A stretch of 64,000 nt of DNA from Pythium myriotylum (GCA_023091665.1 JALJCQ010000034.1:124001-188000), one strand, 5' to 3'. Positions 1-11,622 are shown, counted from the first letter of the stretch. Made by a program: numbers and translations. The notes: a model not told the origin generated them from the letters alone.

Positions 1-1
1 C

Positions 2-1405
2 CGGGGTGAGTGGCTGACCGTGTCGAACCTTATCGGCTGGGCGGTAGAACAAGAGCACGCTTCAGTTCACGCGTTTGCTTTCTTGGAGAAGCTGATTGCA
101 AGCGAAGTGTGGCGAGCTGAGGTTGAGACGACTTTCTCGCTCATGGAGTTGTACACGAAAACTCTGTTATTTGCGCTTCAAAAAGACATTGACCAGACGA
201 AAGCAGCAACCCTTTCGAGATGGCCTCGCCGTCGCCCACTCGAGCTCTTGACGCACCTCTTTGACCGCCTTCACGAAGTCGACCCTGAAATCGAAGAAGA
301 AGAGAGACTTCGTCAAATGGGGGGCATGGTACTCGTCTGTCGCCACGCACTTCGCACCACTAGTCTCGCTGACGGTGAGCTAATTGACTGCCAAGTGAAT
401 GACCGAGCTATCTCATCTCTCGAATTCCTTCGATCGATGACAATCTCATCGCGTAGTCGAGACTCGCTAAGTGGTAGTGCGTGGCTTGAAGTTCTTAGCT
501 CAGGCCTTCTCGTCATAGGGTCGGAGATTCTCAACCGAAAATCTCGCTTACAGGAGACGAGTCGCCGACGACTGAGTTCTGACGAAGGAGGACTTGCAGG
601 ACCGTTCCTTTTCTTTGAGAAGAACGTGCCACCAAGTCTCGGCCTCCGCCCACTAGGCAAGGACCCTCGAGAAACCTCTTCGAAGGATAAAACACCAGCC
701 GTTCGTCGTCGTCGCCCCTCCATCGTAAAGGACCCTCTCGCGCTGCGGCCACACATTCTCATCGTAGAGATGATATCTTGGGTCGCTTGCGAACAACTGG
801 ACCAGCTCTTGCTTCTACCTCGATTCGCAGCTGTGTGGGATGAGTTGCTCGATCAGTTACTCGCGTTCATCGAGCTCACAAGACCTACGCAACGGAATAA
901 CCAAGGCGTTCCAAATGAAGAAGTGCTCGCTGCACTAGAACGGCGAAGCATCATGTCGGCCCATGAAGAAATTGTCGAGCATGTCAAGAGCATTATTAGG
1001 CGTTTGACCGTGCTGCTTCATAGCCACGAAAAGAAGAGCAAGGTGAACGGGGTGTCAAACACCGAGTATGGAGGTGCACTTGCGGGTGCTCGCTTCCACG
1101 CACTCATGCATGTCTTGGTCGAGAAGTGCCAGTCAAAGGGAGCGGCTTTCTATGACCAACTATTTCCATCGCAAGAGGACTCAGGTTCTACAGGTGAACG
1201 CACACCACCTCTAGCAGATGAGGAAGAATCCAAACGAGAAGATAGTGGAGAGGAAAGCGTCATCAACGGTCAAAATGTCGAGGCTGGTAGTCCAGACGAA
1301 GGCCAAGACGAAGGACAGAGTGAAGAACGATCTTCGGTCGTGCACGAAGTCGCAACAGAGAAAGGCCCATCTCTCGACGAAGAGGATGATCACGAAGCAT
1401 CCTGA
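2..1405 (+). CDS. C-terminal part of an unidentified large protein (5' end outside window)
   Basis: The frame is open from base 2 to a stop at 1403-1405 (467 residues) with no convincing start, so this is the 3' end of a longer gene. The first GTG at 20 is not a credible start because the frame continues upstream. The N-terminal two thirds are helical and Leu-rich (for example around residues 255-345). The last 75 residues are a disordered Glu/Asp/Ser-rich tail. The helical part loosely resembles the C-terminal HDS regions of large Sec7-type ARF-GEFs (GBF1/BIG), but no diagnostic motif is visible, so this is only a guess. The gene is convergent with the coiled-coil gene that ends at 1504. Confidence 0.6.
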   Translation, partial: RGEWLTVSNLIGWAVEQEHASVHAFAFLEKLIASEVWRAEVETTFSLMELYTKTLLFALQKDIDQTKAATLSRWPRRRPLELLTHLFDRLHEVDPEIEEEERLRQMGGMVLVCRHALRTTSLADGELIDCQVNDRAISSLEFLRSMTISSRSRDSLSGSAWLEVLSSGLLVIGSEILNRKSRLQETSRRRLSSDEGGLAGPFLFFEKNVPPSLGLRPLGKDPRETSSKDKTPAVRRRRPSIVKDPLALRPHILIVEMISWVACEQLDQLLLLPRFAAVWDELLDQLLAFIELTRPTQRNNQGVPNEEVLAALERRSIMSAHEEIVEHVKSIIRRLTVLLHSHEKKSKVNGVSNTEYGGALAGARFHALMHVLVEKCQSKGAAFYDQLFPSQEDSGSTGERTPPLADEEESKREDSGEESVINGQNVEAGSPDEGQDEGQSEERSSVVHEVATEKGPSLDEEDDHEAS

Positions 1406-1503
1406 AGAAGTATGCATAATGGAATCACACATAGGAATATGGGAGCTGACCAAGCGAGGGCATAGAGTGCACGAGAGGTTTGTAAATATGCGAGTAGAAA
1501 TAT

Positions 1504-3788
1504 CTAGGACTTGGCACCAACACTTTCAGCCACATCTTCGACTTTTGAGTACGCTGCGCGTAGTTTCTCCGAGAAGCACTGCGTGAAGAGCTGAGAGAAC
1601 TTGTCGAGAACGACATCTTTAAGGTTGACATCATTTTGCTCTATGGATAGGTCGCACAGCTTCTCAGTCACCTCCACGAGCACCGCAAGCTATGGACACG
1701 GCGACGTAATACAATGGTAAGCGAAGCATACAACACGGAAGTTTAGTCAACAAGGAATAAGCTTACCTTGTCAGTTACGCGAGTGATGTTTTCCTCAACT
1801 TTCCGCGCGCCGGAAGTTGGGGACAGGGGACGCGTTGACTCGGCAACTCGAAGATCTTCGACTTCAACCGATTGTGAAGTTGGCGATGGTGCGTTCATCT
1901 TCTTCCCAGCAGCCGATGCTCGCTTTTCGAGCACCTGTAATGCCTCGCTGACCCGGTCGTGAAGATGATTCATTTTCTTCACACTAGTCGTACACGACGT
2001 TGACGCGCTATCGGCCAACTGATTCAAGCTCTTCTGCACGGTCTCTAACTCAACTGCGAGTTTTTGAGTCTCCGCTTTGGCGGCCAGGCGCTTCTTGTTC
2101 GAGTCTTCAACCTCGCGTTTGGCATTGGCAAGTTCTTTCGCTCGCTGCTGCGATCGCTCCGATTCCTGCACCAAAGCGAGCGCCTGCTTGAGTGTGGCCA
2201 CCTCATCGTTCAGGCTTTGCGAGGTCGAGGCGTTCTGTGCGAGTCGCTGTTGGTTCTCGTCTTGAATCTGCTTGAGCCGACGTTCGTTCTCAACGTTCTT
2301 TTGATTGAGCTCCATGCGAAGTCTCTCCACCTCTTTTTGGAGATCAGCCTTTGCGTCGACGGCTGATTGCTTTTCATTGGTAAGCGAGATGACCAGTGCT
2401 TTTGCCTTCTGACGCTTATCGTTACTATCTTTCGTCACGGCCTCAACCGTCGTAGCCAACTCTTGGTTTTTCTTCTCCAACGCCGATATCTTGCAAAGTG
2501 CTTCGCGGAGTGCGTCGTCCACGTGCTTTTTCTCTGCTTCCAACGCTTGCGCTTGCTGCTTGCTAGTGAAACTATCTGACTTGGACGCGTTCACAGCCTG
2601 GTTCAGCTGGGCGATCTCAGCAGTGAGCCGCTGGACATCGCTTTTGAAGCCGTTCACTTCCGATTCCTTTTGGAAGATCTTCTCGTTAAGCTGCATGTTC
2701 TGCTTGCTGATTTCTTCGAGTCGTGTCTGTGCTGCCTCATAGCTCTGCTTGACACCTTGAAGTGCCACCAGCGCAGCCTGAGCCTCACATAGCTGTGAGT
2801 CGCTCTGGCTTCTCCCCATGTTCACCTTCTCGTATAGCGCCGCCATTTCCGACAGTTCACGCTTGAGATCTTCACATTTGGCACACTGCTGAGTCATCTG
2901 TGCTTCTTTCTCGGCAAGCTGCGTGTTGAGTGTCGCCAGTTCACCTCGCAGCGAGTTCGATTTGGCTTCGCTCTCATCGGCACGATTACGGTACGATTCC
3001 ATTTGCTCGAGCAGGAAATCTTTGTCTTGGAGTTGCTTCTGCAGGTGCTCGTTCTCAATCTTGTACTGCTGCATCTCGCGGGCGATCTCTTGGTTGCGCT
3101 GCAACGCGGCCTCCAACTCGCTGTGCTCCGCAACCTCGTGGGTCTTCTGCACCTCAATTTTCGCTTCCAAGTCATGCTCGTGGGTGCGAACCTGACTCAT
3201 CTCGCCCTGCAAGCGAGCTATCTGCTGATCACTCGTCACCTTCAATGCATCCAGCGCCTGCTTCGTGTGAGCGAGCTCCTGTGCATGCTGTCGCAGCTTT
3301 TCATCGGCCTGTCGCAGTTGATCCTTCGCAGCGATCGTCTCTTGCTGCGTTGAGTGGAGCTGCGTCTTGAGTTTCGCGATCTCATCATCTTTTTGTCTCG
3401 ACGCATCACCCCCTCCAATCAAATCACGCGACCCCGCGCTGGTCTTGCTCTCATGAAGCTCCTTCTCCAGGCGACTCGCCTTCTCCTTCTCGGCTTGCAA
3501 CTGCGCTTTCATCGAGTCGGCGAACTGTTTGGCTCGTACTTTGAACTCGTTCTCGTGCTGCATGAGCGTCGCAACCTCTTTCTTGAGCCGCTCGACCTCG
3601 TCGCTCGAGCTCGCGCCACGGCCTCCGCCGTGTCGAAGCTGCTCTTCGAGCTCCGCGACTTTCTTCTTCTCGACCGCGAGTTCGCCGCGCAGGTTGTCAA
3701 CGAACGACTTGGTCTTGAGCTTGAGCTGGTTGAGCGTCTCGTCCTTGGCGTGGACCTCGCTGCGCAGCCGCGCGATCTCGTCCTCCAT
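1504..3788 (-). CDS. Long coiled-coil protein, two exons
   Basis: Exon 1 is 3788-1767 and exon 2 is 1689-1504, joined across a 77-bp phase-0 intron (donor GTAAGC, acceptor ATAG). Without splicing the frame ends 24 nt later, so the spliced 735-aa product is preferred. ATG 3788 is the first ATG of the frame; the upstream open stretch to 3920 has only a TTG. Almost all of exon 1 is heptad-like Leu/Glu/Lys/Gln sequence. Two repeats of the type FVDNLRGELAVEKKK near the N-terminus recall golgin/tether coiled coils. Exon 2 adds a short globular helical tail. The role is unknown; a golgin, tether or centrosomal scaffold are all possible. Confidence 0.7.
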
Positions 3789-4264
3789 CTCTGCACTTGG
3801 CGCGCGCGTTCTTCTCGTCGTCTGCCGATCCGCGGCGCTGCTGTTCCTCTCTGTGTGACACGCATACTGGGCAGCTATCTTGAGCCTCGAGGCCAGAGAT
3901 CGTTCTGATGAGGAGCTCAATTTAGACAGATCGTATTGAGATGGCCTCGCAGCGTCGCAGGCGAGGGAAAGGACGAGCCTGCTTTTTTGCCCGAGGGATC
4001 ACAAGCATGGGAAGCACGGCTGAGAGGGGTCCGCTGGTCATCTCCCGAGCTGGAGGTCCGAGGTTCCATTTTCCCATCGAGGACTTGGTGTCGCTTCAAG
4101 AACCTCTCTCTGATTGGATGGAAACCGAGGAAATCTTTGCTTTATATCCAATCAAACGAATGTGATATGCCGACATGGATGATGATTGGCGGAAATATCA
4201 GCGGAGCTCCTCGAATGTTCTCGCGTTGCCGTGTCAAAGGCCCACGAACGAAGGAAACGCGAGG

Positions 4265-5907
4265 ATGGACGAGGCCACCAAGACCGCGCTGTTCAACGCG
4301 CTCGCGTGGATCGAGAGCAAGAAAGGCGACGCGAACGTCGACTCGGAGAATGTCGACGTCGGGCTCCAGTGCCTCACGTGAGTGCGGCGCTCGGAGGGTT
4401 CGTACGAGCCGAGATATCGAGTGGACTGACCGCGAGGATCTTGTCGCAGCGAGGCCTTTGGCCTGAACCTCCACGACGCGAGCCAGAAGAGCGCGTACGA
4501 GGCCACAGGCGGCGACGCGACGTTCCCGGAGATCTTCAGCGCCGGGCTCGCGGCGCTCGGGCTGACCACCAAGGGCCTGGGCGACAGCATCGAGAGCGAC
4601 CCGGCCATCACCAAGAGTGAGCTTTGAAGAGAAGAGACGAGAACGAGTGGGGGAGGGAGCTAACGAGGATGCGCGTGGTGGTGAGTGTAGACCCAGCGCT
4701 GTGGAAGAAGTGGGTCGCGAAGCTCGAGGACAAAGGATTCTTCAAGGGCACGACCGTCGGCTCGGACGAGTACAACTCGCGACTCAAGAAGGCGCTCGCC
4801 AAGTACAAGGAGCGCGTCGCGGACGCCAAGCCAGCGGCGGTGCGGTGAACTGCGTGGAGAAAATAGTAGTGAGAATTGCGTAGCTGACTTCGAAATTGAT
4901 CGCAGCCGACGCTCTCGAAGGAGGAGAAGGAGAAGCTCGCGGAGGAGGCCAAGGCCAAGGGTGCGTGTCCACGCCTTTCTTCTCTATTGACTAGTGCTTG
5001 TGGCTCTGACAGCGAAGCGGTTGCTATTGCATGATAGGCAACTCGGCACTGAACGGCGGCGACTACGAGGCGGCGGCCAAGCTCTACCAGTCGGCCATCG
5101 AGTACTCGCAGGACGGACCGAACTCGCACATCTACTTTGCCAACTATGCCGCCGCGCTCATGTACCTCGGTCGCTACTCTGAGGTCATCGACAACTGCGA
5201 GAAGGCCATCGCGCTCAAGCCATCGTACGTCAAGGCCTACTCGCGCATGGGCAACGCGCAGGTCCATCTTAAGGATTTCGACGGCGCGATCGACTCGTTC
5301 CGTCGCGGCCTTGAAGTTGACTCGTCCAACGCGGCCTGCCGCGATGGCCTTGCTGAGGCCGAGCGCAAGAAGCAGCAGCTGCAGGCGTCGTCGGCGTCGT
5401 CGGCGTCGGCTCGAGGCGGAGCTGGTGGCGCCGGTGGCATGCCCGACCTGAGCAACCTCGCGAGCATGCTCGGCGGCGGCGGCGGAGGCCTCGCAGACTT
5501 GCTGAACAACCCTGCGATGCAGCAAATGGCAGCGAGCATGATGCAGAACCCGGCGATGATGCAGATGTACGTGACGGCACAGACAGCCCTCCTCCTCGCA
5601 TTCTAATTCGCTTTCTTTGCATCTTAGGGCGCAGAACATGATGCAGAACCCTGACGCTCTCAACAACCTCATGGGCGGCCTCGGTGGTGGTGGTGGTGGT
5701 GGCGGTGGCGGCGGCATGCCTGACATGGCGGGCATGGCCAACGCCTTCCGCAACAGTCCGGAGCTCATGGCGGCTCGCAGCGACCCGGACCTCCAGGACT
5801 TTTTCCGCGACGTGGACCAGGAAGGACCGTCGGCGGCCATGCGCCACATGTCGAACCCCAAGGTCTCCCAGCTCCTCCAGAACGTCATGGCGAACATGCG
5901 AGGCTAG
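4265..5907 (+). CDS. SGTA-like small glutamine-rich TPR co-chaperone
   Basis: Six exons keep frame: 4265-4377, 4450-4616, 4691-4839, 4906-4960, 5038-5566 and 5628-5907, giving 430 aa. The N-terminus has the SGTA dimerisation-type segment (QCLTEAFG). An exon-3 helical insert follows, then three TPR units (about residues 160-275) beginning GNSALNGGDYEAA. After that come Ala/Gly-rich linkers with Asn-Pro/Met-Gln repeats (MMQNPAMMQM). The C-terminus (DPDLQDFF, then SNPKVSQLL) resembles the STI1/DP domain of the Hsp70 cofactor Hip/ST13. SGTA proteins bind Hsp70/Hsp90 C-termini and hand tail-anchored proteins to the GET pathway in the cytosol. Poly-Gly runs at 5470-5490 and 5685-5715 are encoded by GGT/GGC repeats. 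Confidence 0.88.
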
Positions 5908-6043
5908 AGTAGATACCGTCACGTAGGGAGGCAAGTTGAAGAGCTCACGTAGGAACGAACCGAATGAAATATGCGTACTTGTACCGAACTTACGAGGAGC
6001 TCACTTGCACACGTCGCAGAAAAATCGCCACTGGTTGGGGAAA

Positions 6044-7004
6044 ATGGAACACCAGCAGATCAAGGAGCTCCGGTTCGCGCTCGGACGCGCAGAGCACGTG
6101 GCACGCAAGCGGCCGCGCGCCTCGTCCGACGGGAGCGACGACAGCGACGACAGCGAGGTCGTGGTGCGTCTCGTGGAGCTCATCGAGGCGCTCGAGCAGG
6201 CCGAGGACGACGCGGATCTCCACTACGGGCTCTTCATCTGGCCCTGCGCGCGCGTGCTCGCCAACTTTGTCGCTTTCCACAATGCGAGTCGCTTCCGCGG
6301 GCGGACGGTGCTGGAGTTGGGCTGCGGGATCGCGCTGCCAGGGATTCTGGCGGCGTTATGCGGCAACACGAAGAAGGTATGCCGTGGGAGTGTCGACGGC
6401 TAAATTTCATGTGGTCTGACTTTAGTTTGCGGCGACGCTTTCCAGGTCATCTTGAGCGATCGAGCCGACTCAGAGAATATCAAGCGCAATGTGCTGGAGA
6501 ATATCGAGCTCAACGGCGTCGCGCACGTCGCGTCCTACCTCCCGCTCAACTGGGGAGGTTTCGATCTGCTGGACCACCTGGATACACTCCAAGAAGTCGA
6601 CATTATATTGGCAGCTGACTGCTTTTATCGATCTAGAGGTAGGAGATGGCACATTTCATCACGCGCATGCCCCAACACTAAGACCATGCATTCGAACAAC
6701 AGATTTCGATAAAGTCATGGTGACCGTGGCCATGATCTTCCGACTCAACCCGAACGCGACATTCATCACGGCGTACCAGCTCCGAAGGTGCGAGAACCCA
6801 CTTCTACATACTCAGTCTGCTACGTAGTATGCAAACTCAAGACACATTTTTGTTGGTCCCAGCATGAGCCACACCATTGCACCATTGCTCGCTCGCTACA
6901 AAATGACCGCCCGGGCGATCGACAAGGAAGACTTTATGGATGTGGAAGCCGAGCCCAGCGCCGACAGCGTCTTCCTCTACGAAATCACTCCGCTAACAGC
7001 TTAA
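6044..7004 (+). CDS. METTL23-like (methyltransf_16) methyltransferase
   Basis: Four exons keep frame: 6044-6376, 6446-6638, 6703-6787 and 6863-7004, giving 250 aa. Residues about 65-90 carry the YGLFIWPCA segment and then SAM-binding motif I, VLELGCGIALPG. Exon 2 gives VILSDRADSENI (acidic loop) and the AADCFY motif typical of the METTL21/23 family of lysine/arginine methyltransferases. Length fits METTL23. The N-terminal 45 residues are basic then Ser/Asp-rich and probably disordered. Known METTL23 is nuclear/cytosolic and modifies histone or chaperone-type substrates; the substrate here is unknown. ATG 6044 is the first ATG that keeps the full domain. Confidence 0.85.
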
Positions 7005-7250
7005 AACAAAGGATCGGATAACTCAGCTTCGCCTTTTTGTGTATGGGTCTCTCATGGTCTGCCCCCGTGAAGAACTCTCGCAAGGCGCGTCCCAGCTCCG
7101 CCAGTTTGGAAAAAAAAAATCGTTTCTGTAGCTGTCCAAGGTCTGGGAAGACGTCCAAGTGGATCTCACGGACTTTGTTCCCTCAGCCTTTTACGATTCG
7201 TCCTTGGACGCAGCTTGGTTTCCCATCGAGCTCGCCGCACGAGTGGGCTC

Positions 7251-7487
7251 ATGGACGGCGACAGCGAGCCACGGACCTTGGGCAGCGCCGCCGCCCATAT
7301 CTCGATGGCCAGCGAGCGGTCGCAGCCGCGAGAGCCACGGGCGCGTCGAGCAGACAACGCGCAACGTTTTCTGCTGGTTTTTCTCTTCATCGTCATCCTG
7401 CTGACCGCGCAATCGCCGGCGCTCGGCCTCCTCCTCACATTCTCGATTCCATGCATTATCCTTTCTCTTGCAGCAGCTCTTCGTTAG
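7251..7487 (+). CDS. Possible small membrane protein
   Basis: A 78-aa frame whose second half is hydrophobic (FLLVFLFIVILL, then GLLLTFSIPCIILSLAAAL), suggesting one or two membrane segments after a basic Arg-rich stretch. It lies in the 700-bp gap between the METTL23-like and p32 genes. I recognise no family. Frames of this kind can arise by chance in GC-rich DNA, so it may be UTR. Confidence 0.28.
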   Translation: MDGDSEPRTLGSAAAHISMASERSQPREPRARRADNAQRFLLVFLFIVILLTAQSPALGLLLTFSIPCIILSLAAALR

Positions 7488-7701
7488 TTTGGGCCTCTAA
7501 AAAACCCCGTATTTGAGGTTTTCCATCCCACCAGCCTTCGAGAAACTCTGGTCTTCTCACATCTGATTGGTCCAATCCTTCTGCCTGTCCCATTTTCCAC
7601 CAATCCAAGCTAGAAGATCCCGTGGGTGGCTTGTCTCTTCAAGTGAGCTGCTCACGGGATGCTTGGCTGGTGGCATTCGCCGAATCTCCCACCTCGCCGC
7701 C

Positions 7702-8561
7702 ATGTTCCGCCGCGCTGTCTCCCGCGCCGCCGCCGCCTCGCTGCGCGCGCCCTCCGCCTCGTCGCTCATGGCCGCCGGCCGCGCGCAGGCGCAGGCGCCC
7801 GCGTTCGCGTTCGCGCGCCGCGCCGTCCAGCTCCGCGCCAAGAGCTCGCTCGTGAGCATTCTCCAGGTGAGCTCCTCGCTGCGATGCACTTTCTCGCGAG
7901 AGACCCCGGCGGACACAATGTGCTAATGCGTTGCTGTCTTTTTGTTTGCGTCTTTGGTGGGCAGCGCGAGGTCGATGAAGAGAAGGGCAACTGCTTCGAG
8001 GGCGACGAGCTCGAGGAGCTCCACGACAAGATCAACAAAATCTTTGAGCTCCAGGAAGAGCCGGGCAACATGGAGATCTCGCTGGTCGGTGAGGTCAAGG
8101 GCGACTCGATCCGTATCAAGTTTGACGCCCAGGAGACTGTGGACGTCGAGGAGGACTACGAGGACTACGATGAGGACGAGGAAGAAGAGAGCGAGCAGGC
8201 TGCTGAGTACGACGAAGAGGAGGAAGAAGGCGAGGACGAGCTCCCGGGCATCCGCTTCGTCGCTGAGGTCACGCGCGACAACAGCGGCCTCCAGTTCGAC
8301 TGCGTCGCCAGCAGCAACCTCACGATCGAGCGCGTGCGCTTCTTGAACGACTTCACCAAGGACACGACCAAGGAGAACCTCTACTTCGGCCCGAACTTCG
8401 TCGACCTTGAGCTGGATCTGCAGGAGGCTCTGTACAAGTACCTCGCCGAGCGCCACATTGACGACGAGCTCGCGTCGTTCATCACGCAGTACTCGGACCT
8501 GAAGGAGCAGCGCGAGTACCTCAGCTTCTTGGAGAACGCCGTCAAGTTCGTCAAGAAGTAA
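7702..8561 (+). CDS. Mitochondrial acidic matrix protein p32/MAM33
   Basis: Two exons, 7702-7866 and 7965-8561, joined across a 98-bp phase-0 intron, give 253 aa. The first 50 residues are Arg/Ala/Ser-rich without acidic residues, a typical mitochondrial presequence, and the intron follows it. The mature part has the MAM33 pattern: an N-terminal helix, a strand (MEISLVGEVKGDSIRIKF), a long acidic Asp/Glu loop (about residues 130-165), further strands (GLQFDCVASS) and C-terminal helices ending FLENAVKFVKK. The family forms doughnut-shaped trimers in the mitochondrial matrix and supports mitochondrial translation/OXPHOS. ATG 7702 sits in a Kozak-like CCGCCATG context. Confidence 0.92.
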
Positions 8562-8751
8562 ACGACTCGCGCCTGCGAGTGTCTAGACGAATCAGCCGAC
8601 CGCATCGCGTCGTCGGCTCTGTTATCTACTTCCCACAAACGTAAAAAGATGAAAACAACAACTTTGATCTACGGATGGGTTGTCAAACTATCCTGGTCGT
8701 CTGTGTCTCTATGCTGCAAGTCAACACCGAAGACCTCGCGAGTTTCTGTCT

Positions 8752-11622
8752 TCAATTGCCAACGTGCCCGAGTGCCTGAGCGAGGCTCTGAGCAGCATCT
8801 CCGTAGTTTGCAGCGCCAGTATCGGCGAGACGACGCAAGTCTGCTCGAAGTGACTCCAGGTCTTCTCCCGAGACAACGCTGCCAATCGCAAACGCCACAG
8901 GAGAGGAGGTCGGAGGGAGATCTTCGTCGACTGCAAGGGAAGTTTTCCTGACTTCAAGGGCCTTTTCATCCGATGAGTCTCCGTCCCAGTCATCCCACTC
9001 GCAACTCGACACTGAAGGTTCGCTGTGCTTGGCCGAGTGGTAATGACGCTGCTGCTGGTCGAGAATAAGCAGACGAGTGAGAATCCCGGACTGCGTCATG
9101 GCCGAAGTTAAGCGCTGGCCGAATTTCCACAGCGTTGCGTAGATGTGAACCAAGACGCTAGAGATCGAACTTCTTACTGTCTGGTTCTGAATCGGAGCTG
9201 CGCTTCCCAACGTCCGCAAGACCAGTCCAATTTCATCGCCTGTCAATGCTTCTCGGGCGAGGGGGCTTGCCAACAATGCGTTCACGGCCAGCAAGAGCGA
9301 CTCGTGCGCTGACGCCTTGTCGACCGTGATCCAGCGGAACATATCGTCTGTCGCTAGCCAGCTCAGCACCACTCGCTCGACCATACGCCATAGATCCAAG
9401 TCATCAATTCGCGCTGCAATGGCTGGGAGCAAATGGACGATTGCAATACTGAGCTGCCGATCCAGCGAGCCATCGTGAGCCAGCGAGCCATCAATCGACA
9501 CTAACGAATGAAGAAGCGAAGGGGAAATGTTGGCGTAGACGTCGCCAATGCAGCGTCGCAGTGCGGAAGTGACGACGGCTTGGTCGTCTGGTGACTCCAC
9601 AGGGATCAAGTTCGCGAGGACAACCGTTTCAACCCTGGCGACGATTGCTTCCAACTCGTCGCTGCTCGTTCTCCTGGACAAAGGTGTAGATCTCAGCGCT
9701 TCTATGACAAATTTGTACGCGCTGCCGATGCGAATGCTCGTGTCTGCGCAAACTCCATCCACCTTTTGTAGATGTTGCACGAGAAGTAGCAGCGGACGAA
9801 GCGACGTCCATGTCCAGCCATCTACTTTGCATGAACTCCTGGGTTTCGCATCAGCATATCGGATGCCCGACAAGAGCAGAGCGAGTTGATCGCACCAGAG
9901 ACAGAGACGCACGAGGCCCGGAAGAACCTGGCGAGATATTCGTCGCAGTTCAAATTGGCTCGACTGAAATGCTGCGTGTGTTTGGTCGAGCCAGCCCTGA
10001 AGGACTCGACGCCAGGTCTCAGTAGCAGGCACTTGCTTGAGTAGAAGTTGGCTATTTAGCCTGCTGATGATAGAAGATCCTGAACGAGAAGCTGCGAGTC
10101 GCAGACGCGAGTTTTCATCCTCGTCGACTGCCCACGTCGACAAGGCAATCGTAGTGCCCGCGCTTCGAGATCTCGTCTCGCTTTGGTGTGTCGGAGTCTG
10201 GAGAAAACTCTGGTCCACACCCATGAACCACAAATGGTTCTTTCCAAGTAGCCCCACGAGCAAGTCCACGCTCAGTAAACGACCTTCGAGCCGTTGCCAG
10301 CATAAGCCGACGTCGTCGCGCCTCTCGGCCAGTGCCAGTAGCATCTGATGGAGCAAGTCGATGGATTGCGAGGGAACGGAAGACTCCCAGAGCGACAATT
10401 CAGCCAGAGCAAGCACGAGAGCGCTGCTGCGAAGGCGTACGGACGACGCGATGTGCATGATATACCGCTCGAGCGTCGGAAACACGAATTTCCAGTGCTT
10501 AGACAAGAACGAAACTGGCAACTGTGGTACTAGCTTGGCGAGGACGTCGAGTAATCCTTCGGCTTCGGCAGCTTCCAGCAGCTCAACGGTACTGTCAACA
10601 GCGGTGTCTGCAGACGATGTGCTTGGCTCCGCGCCTGCATCGGAGGAGAGACGATTTAGCTTGCTCATGACCCCCTGGAACGTGAGAATGCGTGTCGACT
10701 CGTCACAGATCTCCATATAATGGACGAGACATAGCGCGGCGCCTTCTCTCACGCTCACTTGGTTGTGTTTCAGCGCGGCGTACAGTGCTGGCTTGAGTCG
10801 TAGAGCGAAGCTTCGAGGCAGCTGTGCTACACCCCGATGGCGGTCGCCGATATTGTAGACCGTGACGGTCGCTGAAGGGCAAACGTTTCCTCTGATCAGG
10901 TCGGAAGTGCGGGTCGTCACACTGGCAGCGGCGGGAGATCGTTCGGCGCAGATAGACGACAAAATCGCGGCGAGAGCGAGCAGCGCTCCGTCTTGCGCCC
11001 TCCAATCCTCCTTGCCGACGATTGCGAGCAGCGAGTCGACGAAAGAATCGACCATTTCGAGCGACGGCAGCTGGACGACAATTGCTTTCGAGACTTTGGA
11101 GCTCTCTTTCCGGATAGCAGACCACACGTCGGTGACTCCGACCAATAATACGCGCATCGCGGACTGGAACCACTCGGGAGAAGCCTCGCTGGCCCAGCGA
11201 CTGACCACGCTGAAGCAAAACTGGATCGCTCGCTGCCGCACACGAGGATCTTCGATCTGAAGCACTACTTCTCTCACTGCTTGGAGAGTTGCTGACGACC
11301 AGGGCGATTGAGTCAAAGATTCTAGAAGCGACCGAGCTGTCTGCTCCTGATTTGCTTGTCGAGTGAGAGCTGGAATCGACTGAGCCACGATCAGCCCTTG
11401 CGCCTTGAACACACTAGAGAGCTCGGGATCCACTGTGTAGGCCCTCGTGAAGAGATATACGAGAAGCTGATACGCTGTCGCTTCATCCACCGCCGCCCAT
11501 CGTTTCGAATCGTTTTCAAGTAGCCCAGCTAGCGCAGCGACCACCAAGGCCTCTTGTTCCTCCGATTCGCTCACGAGCAACGCACTGACAGCCGATATGA
11601 TGCTTGTGATACGAGGAGTCAT
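8752..11622 (-). CDS. HEAT/armadillo-repeat protein, possibly HEATR5/LAA1-related
   Basis: One exon of 956 aa from the first ATG at 11622; the frame is open to 11730 but only from a GTG. The sequence is almost entirely helical repeats (Leu/Ala/Val-rich, for example residues 30-330), with short disordered loops. Near the C-terminus is an acidic Trp motif, EWDDWDGDSSD, like those at the ends of HEATR5/LAA1 proteins that act with the AP-1 clathrin adaptor; that assignment is tentative. It shares a 138-bp divergent upstream region with the DNAAF6 gene. Its 3' end converges on p32. Confidence 0.75.
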   Translation of the reverse strand: MTPRITSIISAVSALLVSESEEQEALVVAALAGLLENDSKRWAAVDEATAYQLLVYLFTRAYTVDPELSSVFKAQGLIVAQSIPALTRQANQEQTARSLLESLTQSPWSSATLQAVREVVLQIEDPRVRQRAIQFCFSVVSRWASEASPEWFQSAMRVLLVGVTDVWSAIRKESSKVSKAIVVQLPSLEMVDSFVDSLLAIVGKEDWRAQDGALLALAAILSSICAERSPAAASVTTRTSDLIRGNVCPSATVTVYNIGDRHRGVAQLPRSFALRLKPALYAALKHNQVSVREGAALCLVHYMEICDESTRILTFQGVMSKLNRLSSDAGAEPSTSSADTAVDSTVELLEAAEAEGLLDVLAKLVPQLPVSFLSKHWKFVFPTLERYIMHIASSVRLRSSALVLALAELSLWESSVPSQSIDLLHQMLLALAERRDDVGLCWQRLEGRLLSVDLLVGLLGKNHLWFMGVDQSFLQTPTHQSETRSRSAGTTIALSTWAVDEDENSRLRLAASRSGSSIISRLNSQLLLKQVPATETWRRVLQGWLDQTHAAFQSSQFELRRISRQVLPGLVRLCLWCDQLALLLSGIRYADAKPRSSCKVDGWTWTSLRPLLLLVQHLQKVDGVCADTSIRIGSAYKFVIEALRSTPLSRRTSSDELEAIVARVETVVLANLIPVESPDDQAVVTSALRRCIGDVYANISPSLLHSLVSIDGSLAHDGSLDRQLSIAIVHLLPAIAARIDDLDLWRMVERVVLSWLATDDMFRWITVDKASAHESLLLAVNALLASPLAREALTGDEIGLVLRTLGSAAPIQNQTVRSSISSVLVHIYATLWKFGQRLTSAMTQSGILTRLLILDQQQRHYHSAKHSEPSVSSCEWDDWDGDSSDEKALEVRKTSLAVDEDLPPTSSPVAFAIGSVVSGEDLESLRADLRRLADTGAANYGDAAQSLAQALGHVGN

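Noticed and set aside
1218..1634. Short frames between the first gene and the coiled-coil gene
   Set aside because: One overlaps exon 2 of the coiled-coil gene in the wrong frame, the other is a shadow of the acidic tail.
4142..4620. Frames on both strands overlapping SGTA exons 1-2
   Set aside because: They disappear once the GT-AG exons are joined; no homology.
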